This document shows, one piece after another, positions 8,591 through 19,121 of a DNA stretch of 42,452 nucleotides; within the stretch, counting starts at the first letter, position 1, and each line of letters opens with the position of its first letter. The position numbers and the translations under genes were made by a program. The stretch is from contig JALSLX010000113.1 in NCBI GenBank assembly GCA_026988095.1, forward strand, positions 1-42,452, written 5' to 3'. The stretch comes from Thiotrichaceae bacterium. GTDB taxonomy: Bacteria > Pseudomonadota > Gammaproteobacteria > Thiotrichales > Thiotrichaceae. The notes below the pieces were generated by a model that saw only the letters and a program-made list of their open reading frames with translations, searched no databases and was not told where the DNA came from.

Positions 8591-9169
8591 TTATTTTCTA
8601 TTTTCAATAACTTCTCTAACAGGTTTAAAACTTACACGATGCTGAGGTGTTGCACCATACTTTATTAGTGCTTCTTTGTGAGCTTTTGTGGGATAGCCTT
8701 TATTACCCGCGAAGCCATATTCTGGATATTCTGCACCCAGCTCTAACATTTCTTTATCGCGCGCAACTTTAGCAATAATTGAAGCAGCACTGATTGAGGC
8801 AACTTTAGAATCGCCTTTTATGATGGTTTCCATCGAAATTTCCATGTGGATTTCTTTATTTCCATCAATCTTTAAATGATCTGGCTTAATTGATAAACCT
8901 TCTACTGCCCGTTTCATCGCCAATAAACTCGCTTGTAAAATATTTATCTCATCAATTTCGTGTGCTTCTGCTCTACCCAGTGACCACGACAATGCCTTTG
9001 CTCTTATTTCAATATCTAATAAGTTACGTTTTTTCTCACTCAGTTTTTTGGAGTCTGCTAAACCTTCAATCCGATTTTCAGGATCAAGAATAACAGCGGC
9101 CGCGACGACTGCTCCTACTAATGGGCCTCGCCCTACTTCATCGACACCTGCGATTAATCGTTGGCTCAT
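8591..9169 (-). CDS. rnhB: Ribonuclease HII
   Basis: 192 residues. Removes ribonucleotides from RNA/DNA hybrids and from misincorporation sites. [13 protein letters not shown] contains the catalytic D10-E11 pair near the N-terminus. LKIDGNK holds the third acidic residue, and [13 protein letters not shown] with [11 protein letters not shown] are conserved type 2 RNase H motifs. Length matches E. coli RnhB (198). The start overlaps the lpxB stop by four bases (ATGA), a sign of translational coupling, and the lpxB-rnhB order is conserved in gammaproteobacteria. Confidence 0.97.
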   Translation of the reverse strand: MSQRLIAGVDEVGRGPLVGAVVAAAVILDPENRIEGLADSKKLSEKKRNLLDIEIRAKALSWSLGRAEAHEIDEINILQASLLAMKRAVEGLSIKPDHLKIDGNKEIHMEISMETIIKGDSKVASISAASIIAKVARDKEMLELGAEYPEYGFAGNKGYPTKAHKEALIKYGATPQHRVSFKPVREVIENRK

Positions 9170-10314
9170 TTTTTAGACTCTATTAAATCAAAAATAACTT
9201 TCGCGGCACGCTCGCTGGCATTCTGCTTTAGTTGAATATGAATTTCATTAAATCGGTTTAACATATGATTACGCTGTTCTTCGCTTTGATTAAACTGCCC
9301 TTCTACTTCTTTCGCAATATTCTCTTTCGTAATATCTTCTTGGATTAGTTCAGGCACTAGATATTCATCTGCTAAATTATTAGGCAAGGTAAAGTACTTG
9401 GATTTAATTAATTTAAATAAACGAATAATACCTGCTGTCACAGGCGCAACACGGTATGCCGCCACCATTGGGCGACCGACCAACATACCTTCTAAAACGG
9501 CTGTACCCGATGCCATGAGTATTTGATCTGATGCAGACATAACGGTGCGTGATTGCCCTTCAATAATTATTATCGGTACTTCTGGTGCTAACGTTTGGTG
9601 CATTTCATTAAATGCTTCTTCAACTTTGGCATTTACCATTGGTGTGACAAAAATCCACTCTGGGTGATTTTGGTACAATATTTTTAATGCGAGTAAAAAG
9701 TCAGGTGCTATTCGCTTTATTTCCCCCATTCTGCTACCAGGAAGCACCGCCAAAATAGTAGGTTCAAGCTCTAAAGAAAGCGATTTTCTTGCTTCAACTT
9801 TATCGACACCCAAAGGGATTTCATCCGCTAGGGGATGCCCTACAAACTCTGCGGGGATATTATGCTTTTTATAAAAATCGACTTCAAAAGGAAATAGCGT
9901 GAGCATCAAATCCATCGCGCCTTTCATTTTTTTCACTCGCCCTTCTTTCCATGCCCATACGGATGGGCTGACATAATGAACGGTGGTGATTCCTGCTTGA
10001 TACAGTTTTTGCTCAAGTTTAAGGTTAAAATCGGGCGCATCTATGCCAATCATTATATCGGGCGGATTCTTAACCCAGCGCTGAATTAAGCTTTTACGCA
10101 TTTTTAGAAGTTCAAACAAACGAGGCAAAACTTCTACATAACCCATAATCGACAACCGATCCATAGCATATAAAGACTCGCAACCTGCTTGCTGCATTTC
10201 TTTCCCCGCAATACCTTCAAAGGTCGCATTGGGATAGTGTTTTTTCAGTGAGGTAATTAAGCGACTACCGAGAATATCCCCTGAAACTTCACCTGCTACA
10301 ATTGCTATTCGCAT
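9166..10314 (-). CDS. lpxB: Lipid-A-disaccharide synthase
   Basis: 382 residues (same size as E. coli). Condenses UDP-diacylglucosamine with lipid X to form the lipid A disaccharide at the inner-membrane face. GT-B fold: N-terminal [14 protein letters not shown], central [17 protein letters not shown] and [18 protein letters not shown], then [12 protein letters not shown] and [21 protein letters not shown] in the C-terminal nucleotide-binding half. It starts 18 bases after lpxA and overlaps rnhB by four bases, as part of the lpxD-fabZ-lpxA-lpxB block. Confidence 0.97.
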   Translation of the reverse strand: MRIAIVAGEVSGDILGSRLITSLKKHYPNATFEGIAGKEMQQAGCESLYAMDRLSIMGYVEVLPRLFELLKMRKSLIQRWVKNPPDIMIGIDAPDFNLKLEQKLYQAGITTVHYVSPSVWAWKEGRVKKMKGAMDLMLTLFPFEVDFYKKHNIPAEFVGHPLADEIPLGVDKVEARKSLSLELEPTILAVLPGSRMGEIKRIAPDFLLALKILYQNHPEWIFVTPMVNAKVEEAFNEMHQTLAPEVPIIIIEGQSRTVMSASDQILMASGTAVLEGMLVGRPMVAAYRVAPVTAGIIRLFKLIKSKYFTLPNNLADEYLVPELIQEDITKENIAKEVEGQFNQSEEQRNHMLNRFNEIHIQLKQNASERAAKVIFDLIESKK

Positions 10315-10332
10315 AATGACTTATTTCGCTGT

Positions 10333-11112
10333 TTAACGAATGATGCCACGACTGCTTTGACTTCTTTCGCAAAAGTCCGCCATCTGTTTGGTAGATTCAT
10401 CCGCTGAGGTTTGAAGTTGCGCGATCGCTTCATGAAAGGGCAAGTCTTTACGGTAGAGTGTTTTATAAGCATTTTTGATGTTTTTACGCACTTCGTCATC
10501 AAAACCATGACGCTTTAGACCTTCGTTATTAATGCCTCTTGGAATGCCTGGTGCGCCAAATGCCATCACAAAAGGAGGCAAGTCTTTCCCCAATTGTGTG
10601 CCCATGCCCGTAAAAGCATATTCGCCTACATGACAAAATTGATGCACAAGAGTAAAGCCACCTAAAATAGCATAATCATGAATAGTTACGTGCCCTGCGA
10701 GGGTCGCATTATTAGCAAAAATGGTATTATTACCAATGATGCAATCATGAGCAATGTGTACGTATGCCATAATCCAATTATCATCGCCTATGACTGTTTT
10801 GCCAATATCTTGAGACGTGCCACGATTGATCGTTACGCTTTCGCGGATCACATTGCGATCACCAATACTTAAAGTGGTTTGCTCGCCTTTTTTATATTTT
10901 TTATCTTGTGGTTCGGCGCCTACTGACGCAAATTGAAAAATACGATTTTCTTTGCCAATGGTTGTTGGGCCTTCGATGACGGTATGTGGACCAATCCATG
11001 TTCCACTATCTATTTTAACGCCAGCACCAATAATAGCGTAGGGCGAGACCTCTACATCATCGGCTAGCTCTGCTTTTGAATCGATAATAGCTGTGGGGTG
11101 TATATTGCTCAT
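10333..11112 (-). CDS. lpxA: UDP-N-acetylglucosamine acyltransferase
   Basis: 259 residues (E. coli 262). First step of lipid A synthesis, moving a 3-hydroxyacyl chain from ACP to UDP-GlcNAc. Left-handed beta-helix of hexapeptide repeats over residues 1-190 (IHPTAIID, VIEGPTTIG and similar), with the catalytic His in AHDCIIGN (H122, equivalent to E. coli H125). The C-terminal helical domain begins near GINNEGLKRHGF. It starts nine bases after fabZ, whose enzyme competes for the same hydroxyacyl-ACP pool. Confidence 0.97.
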   Translation of the reverse strand: MSNIHPTAIIDSKAELADDVEVSPYAIIGAGVKIDSGTWIGPHTVIEGPTTIGKENRIFQFASVGAEPQDKKYKKGEQTTLSIGDRNVIRESVTINRGTSQDIGKTVIGDDNWIMAYVHIAHDCIIGNNTIFANNATLAGHVTIHDYAILGGFTLVHQFCHVGEYAFTGMGTQLGKDLPPFVMAFGAPGIPRGINNEGLKRHGFDDEVRKNIKNAYKTLYRKDLPFHEAIAQLQTSADESTKQMADFCERSQSSRGIIR

Positions 11113-11121
11113 ACTTTGTGA

Positions 11122-11592
11122 TTAATTCCCTTCAACTGCCGCACATTTAATTTCAGCCGACGCTGCTAGTTTACCGTCAACTCGTGCTTCTGTTTTAAAT
11201 ATCCACAGCTTTCCTTTATGGCGTAATAACTCAGCATGAAGCTCTAGCTGATCTCCAGGTATTACCTGTTGCTTAAACTTAACCTTATCAACCCCAGTCA
11301 ATATATATAGCAAATCAGTTTGAGGTTCTTCGCCCATCGTTCTAAAACCAAGTAGGCCTGTTGCTTGTGCCATTGCTTCTATGATCAATACTCCTGGCAT
11401 AATAGGTTGCCCTGGGAAATGACCATTGAAAAAGGGTTCATTAATCGTAACATTTTTTATAGCCGTTAAAGACTTCCCTGATTCAAATTGAATAACGCGA
11501 TCAACTAATAACATCGGGTATCTATGTGCCAAGAAACGTCTTATTTCAGTTACGTCCATCAAGGTTTCATTCACTTTTCGTACTTCACTCAT
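11122..11592 (-). CDS. fabZ: 3-hydroxyacyl-ACP dehydratase FabZ
   Basis: 156 residues. Dehydrates 3-hydroxyacyl-ACP in fatty-acid elongation. Hot-dog fold with the signature [21 protein letters not shown] read across residues 56-76; the catalytic pair is H58 and E72. [13 protein letters not shown] near the N-terminus is also characteristic. The start overlaps the lpxD stop by four bases, and lpxA follows. The arrangement lpxD-fabZ-lpxA balances membrane phospholipid against lipid A synthesis. Confidence 0.98.
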   Translation of the reverse strand: MSEVRKVNETLMDVTEIRRFLAHRYPMLLVDRVIQFESGKSLTAIKNVTINEPFFNGHFPGQPIMPGVLIIEAMAQATGLLGFRTMGEEPQTDLLYILTGVDKVKFKQQVIPGDQLELHAELLRHKGKLWIFKTEARVDGKLAASAEIKCAAVEGN

Positions 11593-12632
11593 AATTTATT
11601 ATCTTTAATATTTATTAATTCTGTTTCTAAGTGTTTAATCGTTTTTGCCATTTCATCAAGCTGACTAAAACGAATTGCATTGCGTCGCCATTTCTTATTA
11701 TCATCAGCCGCAATACCTGACGAGTAGACCCCAGCTTTGTCAATTGACTTTATCACCATACTTTTACCGGTGATAATCACATTATCCACTATATTTAAAT
11801 GTCCTGCTATTGCGACCGCACCAGCAATTTGGCAATATTTACCAATTTTGGTACTTCCAGCAATTAGTGTGCCTGCGGCGATAGCGGTATGCTCACCTAT
11901 TTTAGTGTTATGACCTATTTGGATTTGATTATCTATTTTGACACCATTTTCAATTATGGTTGAGCCTAGTGCTGCTCGATCAATAGTTGTGCTTGCACCT
12001 ATTTCAACATCCGAACCAATAACAACATTGCCTACCTGTAAAATCTTATACCAACTTTTATCTTTTTGTGGTGCAAAACCAAAGCCGTCAGCTCCAATCA
12101 CAGCACCTGAATGTATGATTGTCCCTTCGCCTATTTTTGTATCAGAATAAATTGTCACATTGGGATACAACAGGACATTACTTTCGATAAGTGTATTTTC
12201 TCCTATATAGCTACCAGCCCCAATATTCACCCCTGCTTTCAAGGTAACATTTTCATCAATCACTACATTTGCAGAAATACTCACACCTGTTTCAATATTG
12301 GCACTTTTAGCAATTGAAGCACTAGGATGAATTTTGGCCAAAGCTATATCAGTTTTTACTGAGTGGAAAATCTTCACTGTTTTTGCAAAGGTCAAATACG
12401 GATCATCATTTACTAACGCATTACCCGCATAACTTTTCGCCAGTGATGCGGATAAAATTACCGCAGATGCTTCACAAGAATCAAGTTGCTTTTTATACTT
12501 GGTATTACCAACAAAACTAACATCTCCTGAGCCTGCATTACTCAACGACGCTACTCCTTTTAATAAGCAATCCTTATCGCCTTGAATGCTAGATGCCGTT
12601 AGATTCGCCAGTTCTTCAAGCGTAAATGTCAT
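11589..12632 (-). CDS. lpxD: UDP-3-O-acylglucosamine N-acyltransferase
   Basis: 347 residues (E. coli 341). Third step of lipid A synthesis, adding the N-linked hydroxyacyl chain. An N-terminal uridine-binding domain (1-100) is followed by a long hexapeptide-repeat beta-helix (about 100-315), with [10 protein letters not shown] and the active-site region [19 protein letters not shown]. The C-terminal helix is charged ([13 protein letters not shown]), as expected for the trimer. It overlaps both neighbours (skp and fabZ) by four bases, so the group is tightly coupled. Confidence 0.97.
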   Translation of the reverse strand: MTFTLEELANLTASSIQGDKDCLLKGVASLSNAGSGDVSFVGNTKYKKQLDSCEASAVILSASLAKSYAGNALVNDDPYLTFAKTVKIFHSVKTDIALAKIHPSASIAKSANIETGVSISANVVIDENVTLKAGVNIGAGSYIGENTLIESNVLLYPNVTIYSDTKIGEGTIIHSGAVIGADGFGFAPQKDKSWYKILQVGNVVIGSDVEIGASTTIDRAALGSTIIENGVKIDNQIQIGHNTKIGEHTAIAAGTLIAGSTKIGKYCQIAGAVAIAGHLNIVDNVIITGKSMVIKSIDKAGVYSSGIAADDNKKWRRNAIRFSQLDEMAKTIKHLETELINIKDNKL

Positions 12633-13228
12633 TTTTTATCGCCCACATTATTAGCATCAGCCTCCAGTTTCTTTTTAAGGAACTCTAAGACTAAAGGAGT
12701 AATATCTACTCGAGAGCTTGCTGAAATATAATCCTGTAAAATAATATCTATTTCTTCTACTTTTCTCACTTCATCAATCGCACCAAAAACTTCTTTTTGA
12801 ACGACATCCAATGCAGCATCTCTTGAGAAGCGTAGTTCTTCTCTAAAATCTTGTAAGGAGCGACTACGGCTACGTTTACGAGATCGAAGCTCCCTTTCTT
12901 TTTGACGAACAAGGTCAACATCAGCTTGGCTATTGCTCAATTTCTTTAACTCAGCTTCTAAGCTGTTAATTTCATCTAGTTTTTGAGATAGTTTTTGCTC
13001 TTGAGGCAAAAATTTTGCTTTCAATTGACTACTCGCGACTTCTGCTTGTGGTGCATTTTCCATTAAAAAAGTAACATTCACCACGCCGACAGAAACAGCC
13101 TCTTTAGCATAAGCAATATTTACAGACAACAAACCAATAATAAGTAAGCGCGCTAAAACAAAAAAGCCAATAAACAATAAATGTTCATTGGCTTTTTTGT
13201 TGCATCTGATTTTATTTACTCTATTCAT
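12629..13228 (-). CDS. skp: OmpH/Skp-family periplasmic chaperone
   Basis: About 199 residues. Skp holds unfolded outer-membrane proteins in the periplasm and delivers them to BamA. The mature part shows the family pattern: GVVNVTFLM near its start, a charged coiled-coil arm (about residues 70-140, with [17 protein letters not shown]) and [19 protein letters not shown] near the end. The frame stays open back to a TTG at 13255, but the first ATG is at 13228. It begins MNRVNKIR and leads into a hydrophobic stretch ending in AYA, a plausible but long (about 41-residue) signal peptide. Its coding sequence contains a perfect terminator-like hairpin (13159-13199). bamA lies 56 bases upstream; lpxD overlaps the 3' end by four bases. 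Confidence 0.88.
   Translation of the reverse strand: MNRVNKIRCNKKANEHLLFIGFFVLARLLIIGLLSVNIAYAKEAVSVGVVNVTFLMENAPQAEVASSQLKAKFLPQEQKLSQKLDEINSLEAELKKLSNSQADVDLVRQKERELRSRKRSRSRSLQDFREELRFSRDAALDVVQKEVFGAIDEVRKVEEIDIILQDYISASSRVDITPLVLEFLKKKLEADANNVGDKK
13159..13199 (-). terminator. Terminator-like hairpin inside the skp signal-peptide region
   Basis: Read on the minus strand: CAAAAAAGCCAAT (13199-13187), a 15-base loop, then the exact complement ATTGGCTTTTTTG (13171-13159), followed by TTTTAG. The A-tract, GGC core and U-run match an intrinsic terminator. It lies about 90 bases downstream of the bamA stop, yet inside the only open frame that gives skp a signal peptide. It may attenuate transcription between bamA and skp/lpx unless ribosomes translate through it. 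Confidence 0.65.
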
Positions 13229-13284
13229 ATTGCTAATTGTACTAGGTGTTAGCAATAAACACTATTGAGACTCTTCAAATAAAT

Positions 13285-15579
13285 TTAGAAACTTGCCCCA
13301 ATAGAAAACTGTAAGTTTTGAATATCATCGCCATCTTTTGCATTCAATGGTTTAGCGTAACTCAATGTAAATGGACCTAGTGGAGACATCCACGTTACAG
13401 AAACTCCTGCAGAATAACGGAGTTCAGCAGAATCAAACTTATCTTCAAACACATTTCCCGCATCAACAAAAGTACTCATACGAAGACCTTTTACATCTTC
13501 AGCAAAAGGCATAGGGAAGAGTAATTCTGCTCGAGCATTCACCGCAAGATTACCACCTGCAGGGTCAGTTGTTGGGTTTCCACTAGAATCTTTAGCAATA
13601 GGCCCTAAACTATTATTATCAAACCCACGTACTGTACTTATACCGCCTGCATAAAAGCGCTCGTAGAATGGAAGGTCTGTTGTCTTGCCGTAGCCTGCAC
13701 CATAAGAAACACCACCTTTTAAAGCAAAGGTGATTTTCTCAGTCACTCCTTTATAAACAGCAGCTTTATACTTCAATTTATAGAATTCTAAATCACTACC
13801 TGGCAAGCTAACGTCTAAAGTTAAACTTTGTCGTTGACCAGATTTTGGAAAGAGAAAACGATCACGAGTATCATGCACATAACTCGCCTTTCCTAGAATA
13901 TTATTATATGTCTCACCATTAGCAGTGGTGAAGTCCGTAATGTGCTGAGGAGTCGAAGCATATGTCGTAATTTCACGATGCTCCCCTCCTAAACTAAAGC
14001 GCAATGAATTATCTTCTGTTATAGGAATTGTGTAATTAACATCTGCGCCATAAGCATTGCTAGTATAGTCAGATATATCATCTTCACTAGCATCTGTTTG
14101 ATTATAATAAACATTGAATCCACGACCTACGCCATCAACTGTATGGTAAGGGTTATTATAACTCACACGTAGACTCTTCGTTGCATCACTATTTGCAGCA
14201 TTAATCGTAAGACTTTTTCCTGTCCCCATAAAATTATTTTGTGAAAGACCTACATTAAAAAGCAAACCACTTCCAGAGTATCCTATCCCCGCATTAAAAC
14301 GGTTTGAAGATTGCTCTACCACTGTGACATTCAAATCCACTTGATCACTGCGCCCTGCTACTGGAGAAGTAGAAATCTTTACACTCTCAACAAATGGCAA
14401 ACGTTGAATACGAACTTTTGAGCGAGCAACTTTCTCCTTTGAAAGAAATGAACTTTCAAGTTGGCGCATTTCACGACGGAAAACTTCTTGTTTAGTTCTA
14501 AAATTACCACGAATATTTATACGCCTTACATAAGTACGCTGCCCTTTCTCTGCCTGAAAAACGAGATTAACCCGTTTATTCACTTTATCAACCTGAGGTA
14601 GAATCCCTATACGAGAATAGGCAAAGCCATCTTTAGCGATTCTGTTCTTTAGGTTTTTACGCGTTTCAGCTAGCAATGTCTGAGAGAAAACTTGCCCTTC
14701 CTTCAAACGAACAATATTTTTCAACTCGTTTTTATTAATACCTGTATTGCCAATAACTTTAACCTTACCAATACGATACTGATCGCCTTCTCGAATATTA
14801 AGATTCACATAAACAGATTTTTTATCTTTTGATAGTGCAACTTGACTAGATAGAACTTGAAAGTTCAAATAGCCTCTATCACGATAGAATGACGTTAGTT
14901 TATCTATATCCCCTACTAATTTTTCTTTAGAATATTTATCGCGACTACTGAAGAAAGACAATTTGCCTTTAGTGCCAGACTCCATCAATTTATTGAGCCT
15001 AGCTTCTGAATAAGCCTTATTGCCACTAATCTTGAAACGCTTGATACGCGCAACTCTACCTTCTTGAATATTGATCTTTACACTAACGCGATTGCGAGGC
15101 AGCTTCTGTATTTTTGTATCAACATTAGCAGCATAATTACCACGAGATAAATACTGTTGCTTAATCTCTCTCTGGATTTTATTTAGAGCTGACTTATCTA
15201 AAGGACGCCCCTTAGCAACACCAGCTTGTTTTAGCGCTGCAAGCAATGGTTTTGTTTCGATTATATGATTGCCCGTAACTTTAATATCACCAACAACGGC
15301 TCTCTCATGAACTTTTACCAATAAGACATCACCACGACGGCTGATTTTCACATCATCGAACAAACCAGTCTTAAATAGAGAGCGAACAATATTTGCAGTC
15401 ATTTTATCATCAAATGTTTGACCGACACGGACAGGCACATTACTTAGGACAGTACCTGCTGCAACACGTTCTAAGCCACTGACTTGAACATCTTTAAGGA
15501 CAAAACTATCAGCCCATACACCTTGGCTTAGTGCTAGTAAACAACTGGCAAGAGAAGCTTTCATTACTTGATTTTTCAT
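13285..15579 (-). CDS. bamA: Outer-membrane protein assembly factor BamA
   Basis: 764 residues (E. coli 810). Core of the BAM machine that inserts beta-barrel proteins in the outer membrane. A signal peptide ends near GVWA|DSFVL (about residue 23). Five POTRA domains follow (about 24-420; FVLKDVQVSGLERV opens the first). A 16-strand barrel runs from about 430 and includes the conserved VRGFDNNSLGP loop (VRGF) and the final strand LQFSIGASF, with the terminal Phe typical of BAM substrates. AGGGTAA precedes the start. It lies between rseP and skp as in most gammaproteobacteria. Confidence 0.97.
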   Translation of the reverse strand: MKNQVMKASLASCLLALSQGVWADSFVLKDVQVSGLERVAAGTVLSNVPVRVGQTFDDKMTANIVRSLFKTGLFDDVKISRRGDVLLVKVHERAVVGDIKVTGNHIIETKPLLAALKQAGVAKGRPLDKSALNKIQREIKQQYLSRGNYAANVDTKIQKLPRNRVSVKINIQEGRVARIKRFKISGNKAYSEARLNKLMESGTKGKLSFFSSRDKYSKEKLVGDIDKLTSFYRDRGYLNFQVLSSQVALSKDKKSVYVNLNIREGDQYRIGKVKVIGNTGINKNELKNIVRLKEGQVFSQTLLAETRKNLKNRIAKDGFAYSRIGILPQVDKVNKRVNLVFQAEKGQRTYVRRINIRGNFRTKQEVFRREMRQLESSFLSKEKVARSKVRIQRLPFVESVKISTSPVAGRSDQVDLNVTVVEQSSNRFNAGIGYSGSGLLFNVGLSQNNFMGTGKSLTINAANSDATKSLRVSYNNPYHTVDGVGRGFNVYYNQTDASEDDISDYTSNAYGADVNYTIPITEDNSLRFSLGGEHREITTYASTPQHITDFTTANGETYNNILGKASYVHDTRDRFLFPKSGQRQSLTLDVSLPGSDLEFYKLKYKAAVYKGVTEKITFALKGGVSYGAGYGKTTDLPFYERFYAGGISTVRGFDNNSLGPIAKDSSGNPTTDPAGGNLAVNARAELLFPMPFAEDVKGLRMSTFVDAGNVFEDKFDSAELRYSAGVSVTWMSPLGPFTLSYAKPLNAKDGDDIQNLQFSIGASF

Positions 15580-15633
15580 ATTATTACCCTAACTTTCTTA
15601 ATCTTTATTTTCTGGTAAAGCAATAAACCAGAA

Positions 15634-17004
15634 TCAGTTTATCAATCGACCAATATCATTATATATAGCCACAACCATCAGAACACCGACTAAACTCATC
15701 CCTATGCGCATTCCAATCGCTTCTACCTTTTCTGAAACTGGACTTCCCTTGACCAACTCGACGATGTAGTACAATAAATGCCCTCCATCCAACATAGGTA
15801 TTGGCAATAAATTAAGCACTCCAAGGCTTAAACTTACAATAGCCATTAGCGTGAGGAAGGCAGAAAAACCGACCGATGCACTCTTTCCCGCATAATTGGC
15901 TATAGTTATCGGACCAGAGATATTTTTAAGTGATGCTTCACCTGTAATCAATCTCCCCATAACTTTCAATGTCATAATAGAAAGACCATAAGTTTCTGTA
16001 AAACCAAACTTAAGTGACTCAACAAAAGATGCTTGACGAACAAAGAACAAGTCCTTTACATCTGCTTCAGAATAATCTGCCTTTAATGCAACACCTATTA
16101 AACCTCGTTTCTTACCTTCAATTTCAGTAAGTCTTGGCGTTATCTCTAATATTTTTTTACTTCCATCCCTTTCTACACCCAACTGCACAGACTCGCCTGC
16201 ATGATTGTTAATGTAATCAGCAAAGAATTTCCCAGAGGTTACTTCTTTACCATCTACACTTACGAGTTTATCTTTTACTTTTACACCTGCTTCTAATGCT
16301 GCTGTATCTGGCATCACTTGCGCAACACTAATTGAATGAGGCGGTTGCCAAAAACTCATACCTGTTTTTGTAAAATAATCTTTCTCATCAGAAAGTAATC
16401 GCGTATCTGTTAAATCTAAACGTCGACTTACGTTACTACCTGACTTTGTCTCAACATGAATGGTTAAATCAGGATTAATTAGGTACTCATTTAATAACGT
16501 CAAACGTACCTGACGCATTGATTGGATATCAATATCATTGATACCCACAATCTTATCTTTATCTTCGAAACCAGAAAGTGCGGCGGGTGTATTAGGAGAA
16601 ATATTGCCAACGTAAGGCCTAACCGAATCAACTCCCATCATTTGAATAACAGCAAACGCAGCAATAGCAAAAATAAAGTTAAACAATGGCCCAGCAAGCA
16701 CGACTAAAAATCGCTTCCATACTGGCTGTGTATTAAAAGCACGATGCTTTTCGGCGGGATCAACATCACCCTCACGTTCATCCAGCATTTTCACATAACC
16801 ACCCATTGGGATAGCTGCTAACACAAACTCTGTGCCATCTTTATCTTTGGATTTGTACGTCCACAATGGTTTACCAAAACCAATGGCGAAACGAATAATT
16901 TTAATGCCTAGCTTACGTGCCACCCAAAAGTGACCAAATTCATGGACACCCACAAGGATTGCGATAGCTACAAGGAAAGCTGCGATTGCGATAAGTATTG
17001 TCAT
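15634..17004 (-). CDS. rseP: RIP metalloprotease RseP (site-2 protease)
   Basis: 456 residues (E. coli 450). Inner-membrane zinc protease that cuts the anti-sigma factor RseA within the membrane in the envelope stress response. HEFGH (H21, E22, H25) in the first membrane helix is the metal site. Two PDZ domains occupy about 115-300. LNLLPIPMLDGGHLLYY near residue 400 supplies the third ligand (Asp), and a last membrane helix closes the protein. Four hydrophobic segments are visible. It sits between dxr and bamA, 92 bases after dxr. Confidence 0.97.
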   Translation of the reverse strand: MTILIAIAAFLVAIAILVGVHEFGHFWVARKLGIKIIRFAIGFGKPLWTYKSKDKDGTEFVLAAIPMGGYVKMLDEREGDVDPAEKHRAFNTQPVWKRFLVVLAGPLFNFIFAIAAFAVIQMMGVDSVRPYVGNISPNTPAALSGFEDKDKIVGINDIDIQSMRQVRLTLLNEYLINPDLTIHVETKSGSNVSRRLDLTDTRLLSDEKDYFTKTGMSFWQPPHSISVAQVMPDTAALEAGVKVKDKLVSVDGKEVTSGKFFADYINNHAGESVQLGVERDGSKKILEITPRLTEIEGKKRGLIGVALKADYSEADVKDLFFVRQASFVESLKFGFTETYGLSIMTLKVMGRLITGEASLKNISGPITIANYAGKSASVGFSAFLTLMAIVSLSLGVLNLLPIPMLDGGHLLYYIVELVKGSPVSEKVEAIGMRIGMSLVGVLMVVAIYNDIGRLIN

Positions 17005-17096
17005 ATTTTTTTGATAAGCTCTTTAGAAAGTTATTTCTTATTATTATTTATTGTTTGCGTGTAGATAGCAACATTGTCTATGTCACCAGTAGCTAG

Positions 17097-18296
17097 CTAC
17101 AATGCAGCCAAATAGTCATTACTAACATGACGACTGGCTAAATCTTGAGCAAGTATATCATCTATTTGATCTGGTGTCCCCGACGGGGCTTGCTCCAATG
17201 CCTTTTCTATGACAAGTGGTATACTTGTAAAGCTTATCTGCTTTTTTAAGAATGCATCAACCGCTATTTCATTTGCCGCATTTAATGCAATTGTCGCATT
17301 GCCTCCAATACGATGTGCATCATAAGCCAGCTGTAGACAACGGTATCTTTCAAAATCAGGCCTTTCAAAATCCAAGCGCGCAACATCAAAGATATTTAAT
17401 TGCTCAACACCCGAATCGACCCTATCAGGGTATGCCAAAGAGTAAGCAATCGGTGTACGCATATCAGGGTTTCCCAACTGCGCTAATACCGAACCATCAG
17501 TGTACGAAACCATTGAGTGAATCATACTTTGCGGATGAATCACCACCTGAATTTGATCTTCTGGCACATCGAATAGCCAACAAGCCTCTATCACTTCCAA
17601 TCCTTTATTCATCATAGTTGCTGAATCGACTGATATTTTTTGCCCCATCACCCAGTTTGGATGAGCCACTGCTTGCTCAGGCGTAACATCACACAACGTA
17701 TTAATATCTCGGGTACGAAATGGCCCTCCAGATGCCGTCAGCAATATTTTCGTAACGCCAGCTTTTTGTTGTTCCCCATCAACCAAAGCAGGCATGGATT
17801 GAAAAATAGCGTTATGTTCGCTATCTATCGGTAATAATTCAGCGCCTTTATCACGATTATCTCGAATAGCATCCATAAAAAGCTTGCCCGACATAACCAA
17901 AGATTCTTTGTTGGCAAGCATCACGCGCTTACCAGCCTTTGCCGCCGCCAAGTTTGGCAATAAGCCTGCAGCGCCCACTATTGCAGCCATTACATAATCA
18001 ACCTCGGGAAGTATCGAGATTTCCTCTAAAGCCTTCTTTCCTGATAGAACGGTTGTTCCATTGCCTGCATTTCTTAGGTTTCTTTCTAATTTCTCAGCAG
18101 CACTATCATTAACCATGACTGCATATTGTGGACTAAACTTCAGACATTGCTGCTCTAATTTTTCTACATTATTATTTGCTGAGAGTGCCGCCACATGGTA
18201 CTTATTTGGATGCCTAGCAATAACATCCAAGGTATTTACCCCTATCGTACCCGTTGCACCCAAAATACAAATGCCTTTGGAAGGTGCTTTACTCAT
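17097..18296 (-). CDS. dxr: 1-deoxy-D-xylulose 5-phosphate reductoisomerase
   Basis: 399 residues (E. coli 398). Makes MEP in the non-mevalonate isoprenoid pathway. Motifs: NADPH-binding ICILGATGTIGVNTLDV, ANKESLVMSG, LLPIDSEHNAIFQ, TASGGPFR and MNKGLEVIEACWLF. I place the start at ATG 18296 (MSKAPSKG), which overlaps the cdsA stop as ATGA. A further-upstream TTG at 18314 would add six residues and is less likely. The product feeds the pathway that UppS uses. Confidence 0.97.
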   Translation of the reverse strand: MSKAPSKGICILGATGTIGVNTLDVIARHPNKYHVAALSANNNVEKLEQQCLKFSPQYAVMVNDSAAEKLERNLRNAGNGTTVLSGKKALEEISILPEVDYVMAAIVGAAGLLPNLAAAKAGKRVMLANKESLVMSGKLFMDAIRDNRDKGAELLPIDSEHNAIFQSMPALVDGEQQKAGVTKILLTASGGPFRTRDINTLCDVTPEQAVAHPNWVMGQKISVDSATMMNKGLEVIEACWLFDVPEDQIQVVIHPQSMIHSMVSYTDGSVLAQLGNPDMRTPIAYSLAYPDRVDSGVEQLNIFDVARLDFERPDFERYRCLQLAYDAHRIGGNATIALNAANEIAVDAFLKKQISFTSIPLVIEKALEQAPSGTPDQIDDILAQDLASRHVSNDYLAAL

Positions 18297-19111
18297 AGTT
18301 GTACCGCACCCCAAAATATCCCTAATGTAAATATTGGCAAGGTTGCAATTAATCCATCCACACGATCTAAAATTCCACCATGACCTGGCAAAATATTACC
18401 AGAATCTTTCTGTCCTGCTTCACGTTTTATTAAACTCTCAAAAAGATCACCTGAAACCGAAATAAACGCAACAACCAAAGACAACAAGATAAAGTACAGC
18501 CAATCCGTTGCAGCCAAATCAAAAAACCAAGCTCCTAATATTGACCAAATTAGTGCACCAGCCACACCACCAAACATACCCTCTCTTGTTTTTCCTGGGC
18601 TTAATTCGGGCGCTAATTTATTCCTACCAAATGCCTTACCCATAAAATAGGCACCACTATCGGTGATAGCCACAAGAAATATGAGGTATAAAACAAGAAG
18701 AGGATAATGTTGATGTAGCGTGATTAATGCGATCCAAGCAGGAACTAACACTAAAAATCCAGCTAGCCGCAAAAGCCATGGGTAATTTTTATAAAGATAT
18801 GTGCCCTGCTCGTATATTGCCAGCAATACCAAAGCCGCCACCCACCAAAGAACACCTGCGACAATAAAGACCCAGCGCAAGTTATCGATAAAATAAGCAC
18901 TGAGCGCTACTATCAGTAAGCCGACAACAAATAAACTTTGAGTTGCACTATCTAGGGCAACTAACCGTGCCCATTCCCAACCACCCATACTGACCAAAAC
19001 GATTAAAGAGGCAATAGCAAAGTAATTACTGGGTAAAAATAAAACGCCTAAAAACACGGCAACTATAAGCACCGCACCTGTAACAACACGCTGTTTAAGC
19101 ACTGAATCCAT
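18293..19111 (-). CDS. cdsA: Phosphatidate cytidylyltransferase (CDP-diglyceride synthase)
   Basis: 272 residues (E. coli 285). Integral membrane enzyme that makes CDP-diacylglycerol for all phospholipids. Multiple hydrophobic helices span residues 10-230. The signature lies near the C-terminus: SGDLFESLIKREAGQKDSG then GHGGILDRVDGL, with conserved acidic residues that bind metal. SPGKTREGMFGG is also typical. AAGGTGAT precedes the ATG. Lies 10 bases after uppS and overlaps dxr. Confidence 0.97.
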   Translation of the reverse strand: MDSVLKQRVVTGAVLIVAVFLGVLFLPSNYFAIASLIVLVSMGGWEWARLVALDSATQSLFVVGLLIVALSAYFIDNLRWVFIVAGVLWWVAALVLLAIYEQGTYLYKNYPWLLRLAGFLVLVPAWIALITLHQHYPLLVLYLIFLVAITDSGAYFMGKAFGRNKLAPELSPGKTREGMFGGVAGALIWSILGAWFFDLAATDWLYFILLSLVVAFISVSGDLFESLIKREAGQKDSGNILPGHGGILDRVDGLIATLPIFTLGIFWGAVQL

Positions 19112-19121
19112 TCACATCACC

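Noticed and set aside
13229-13255. TTG start for skp
   Set aside because: Adds nine residues of no signal-peptide character; the ATG at 13228 begins a basic N-region followed by a hydrophobic stretch.
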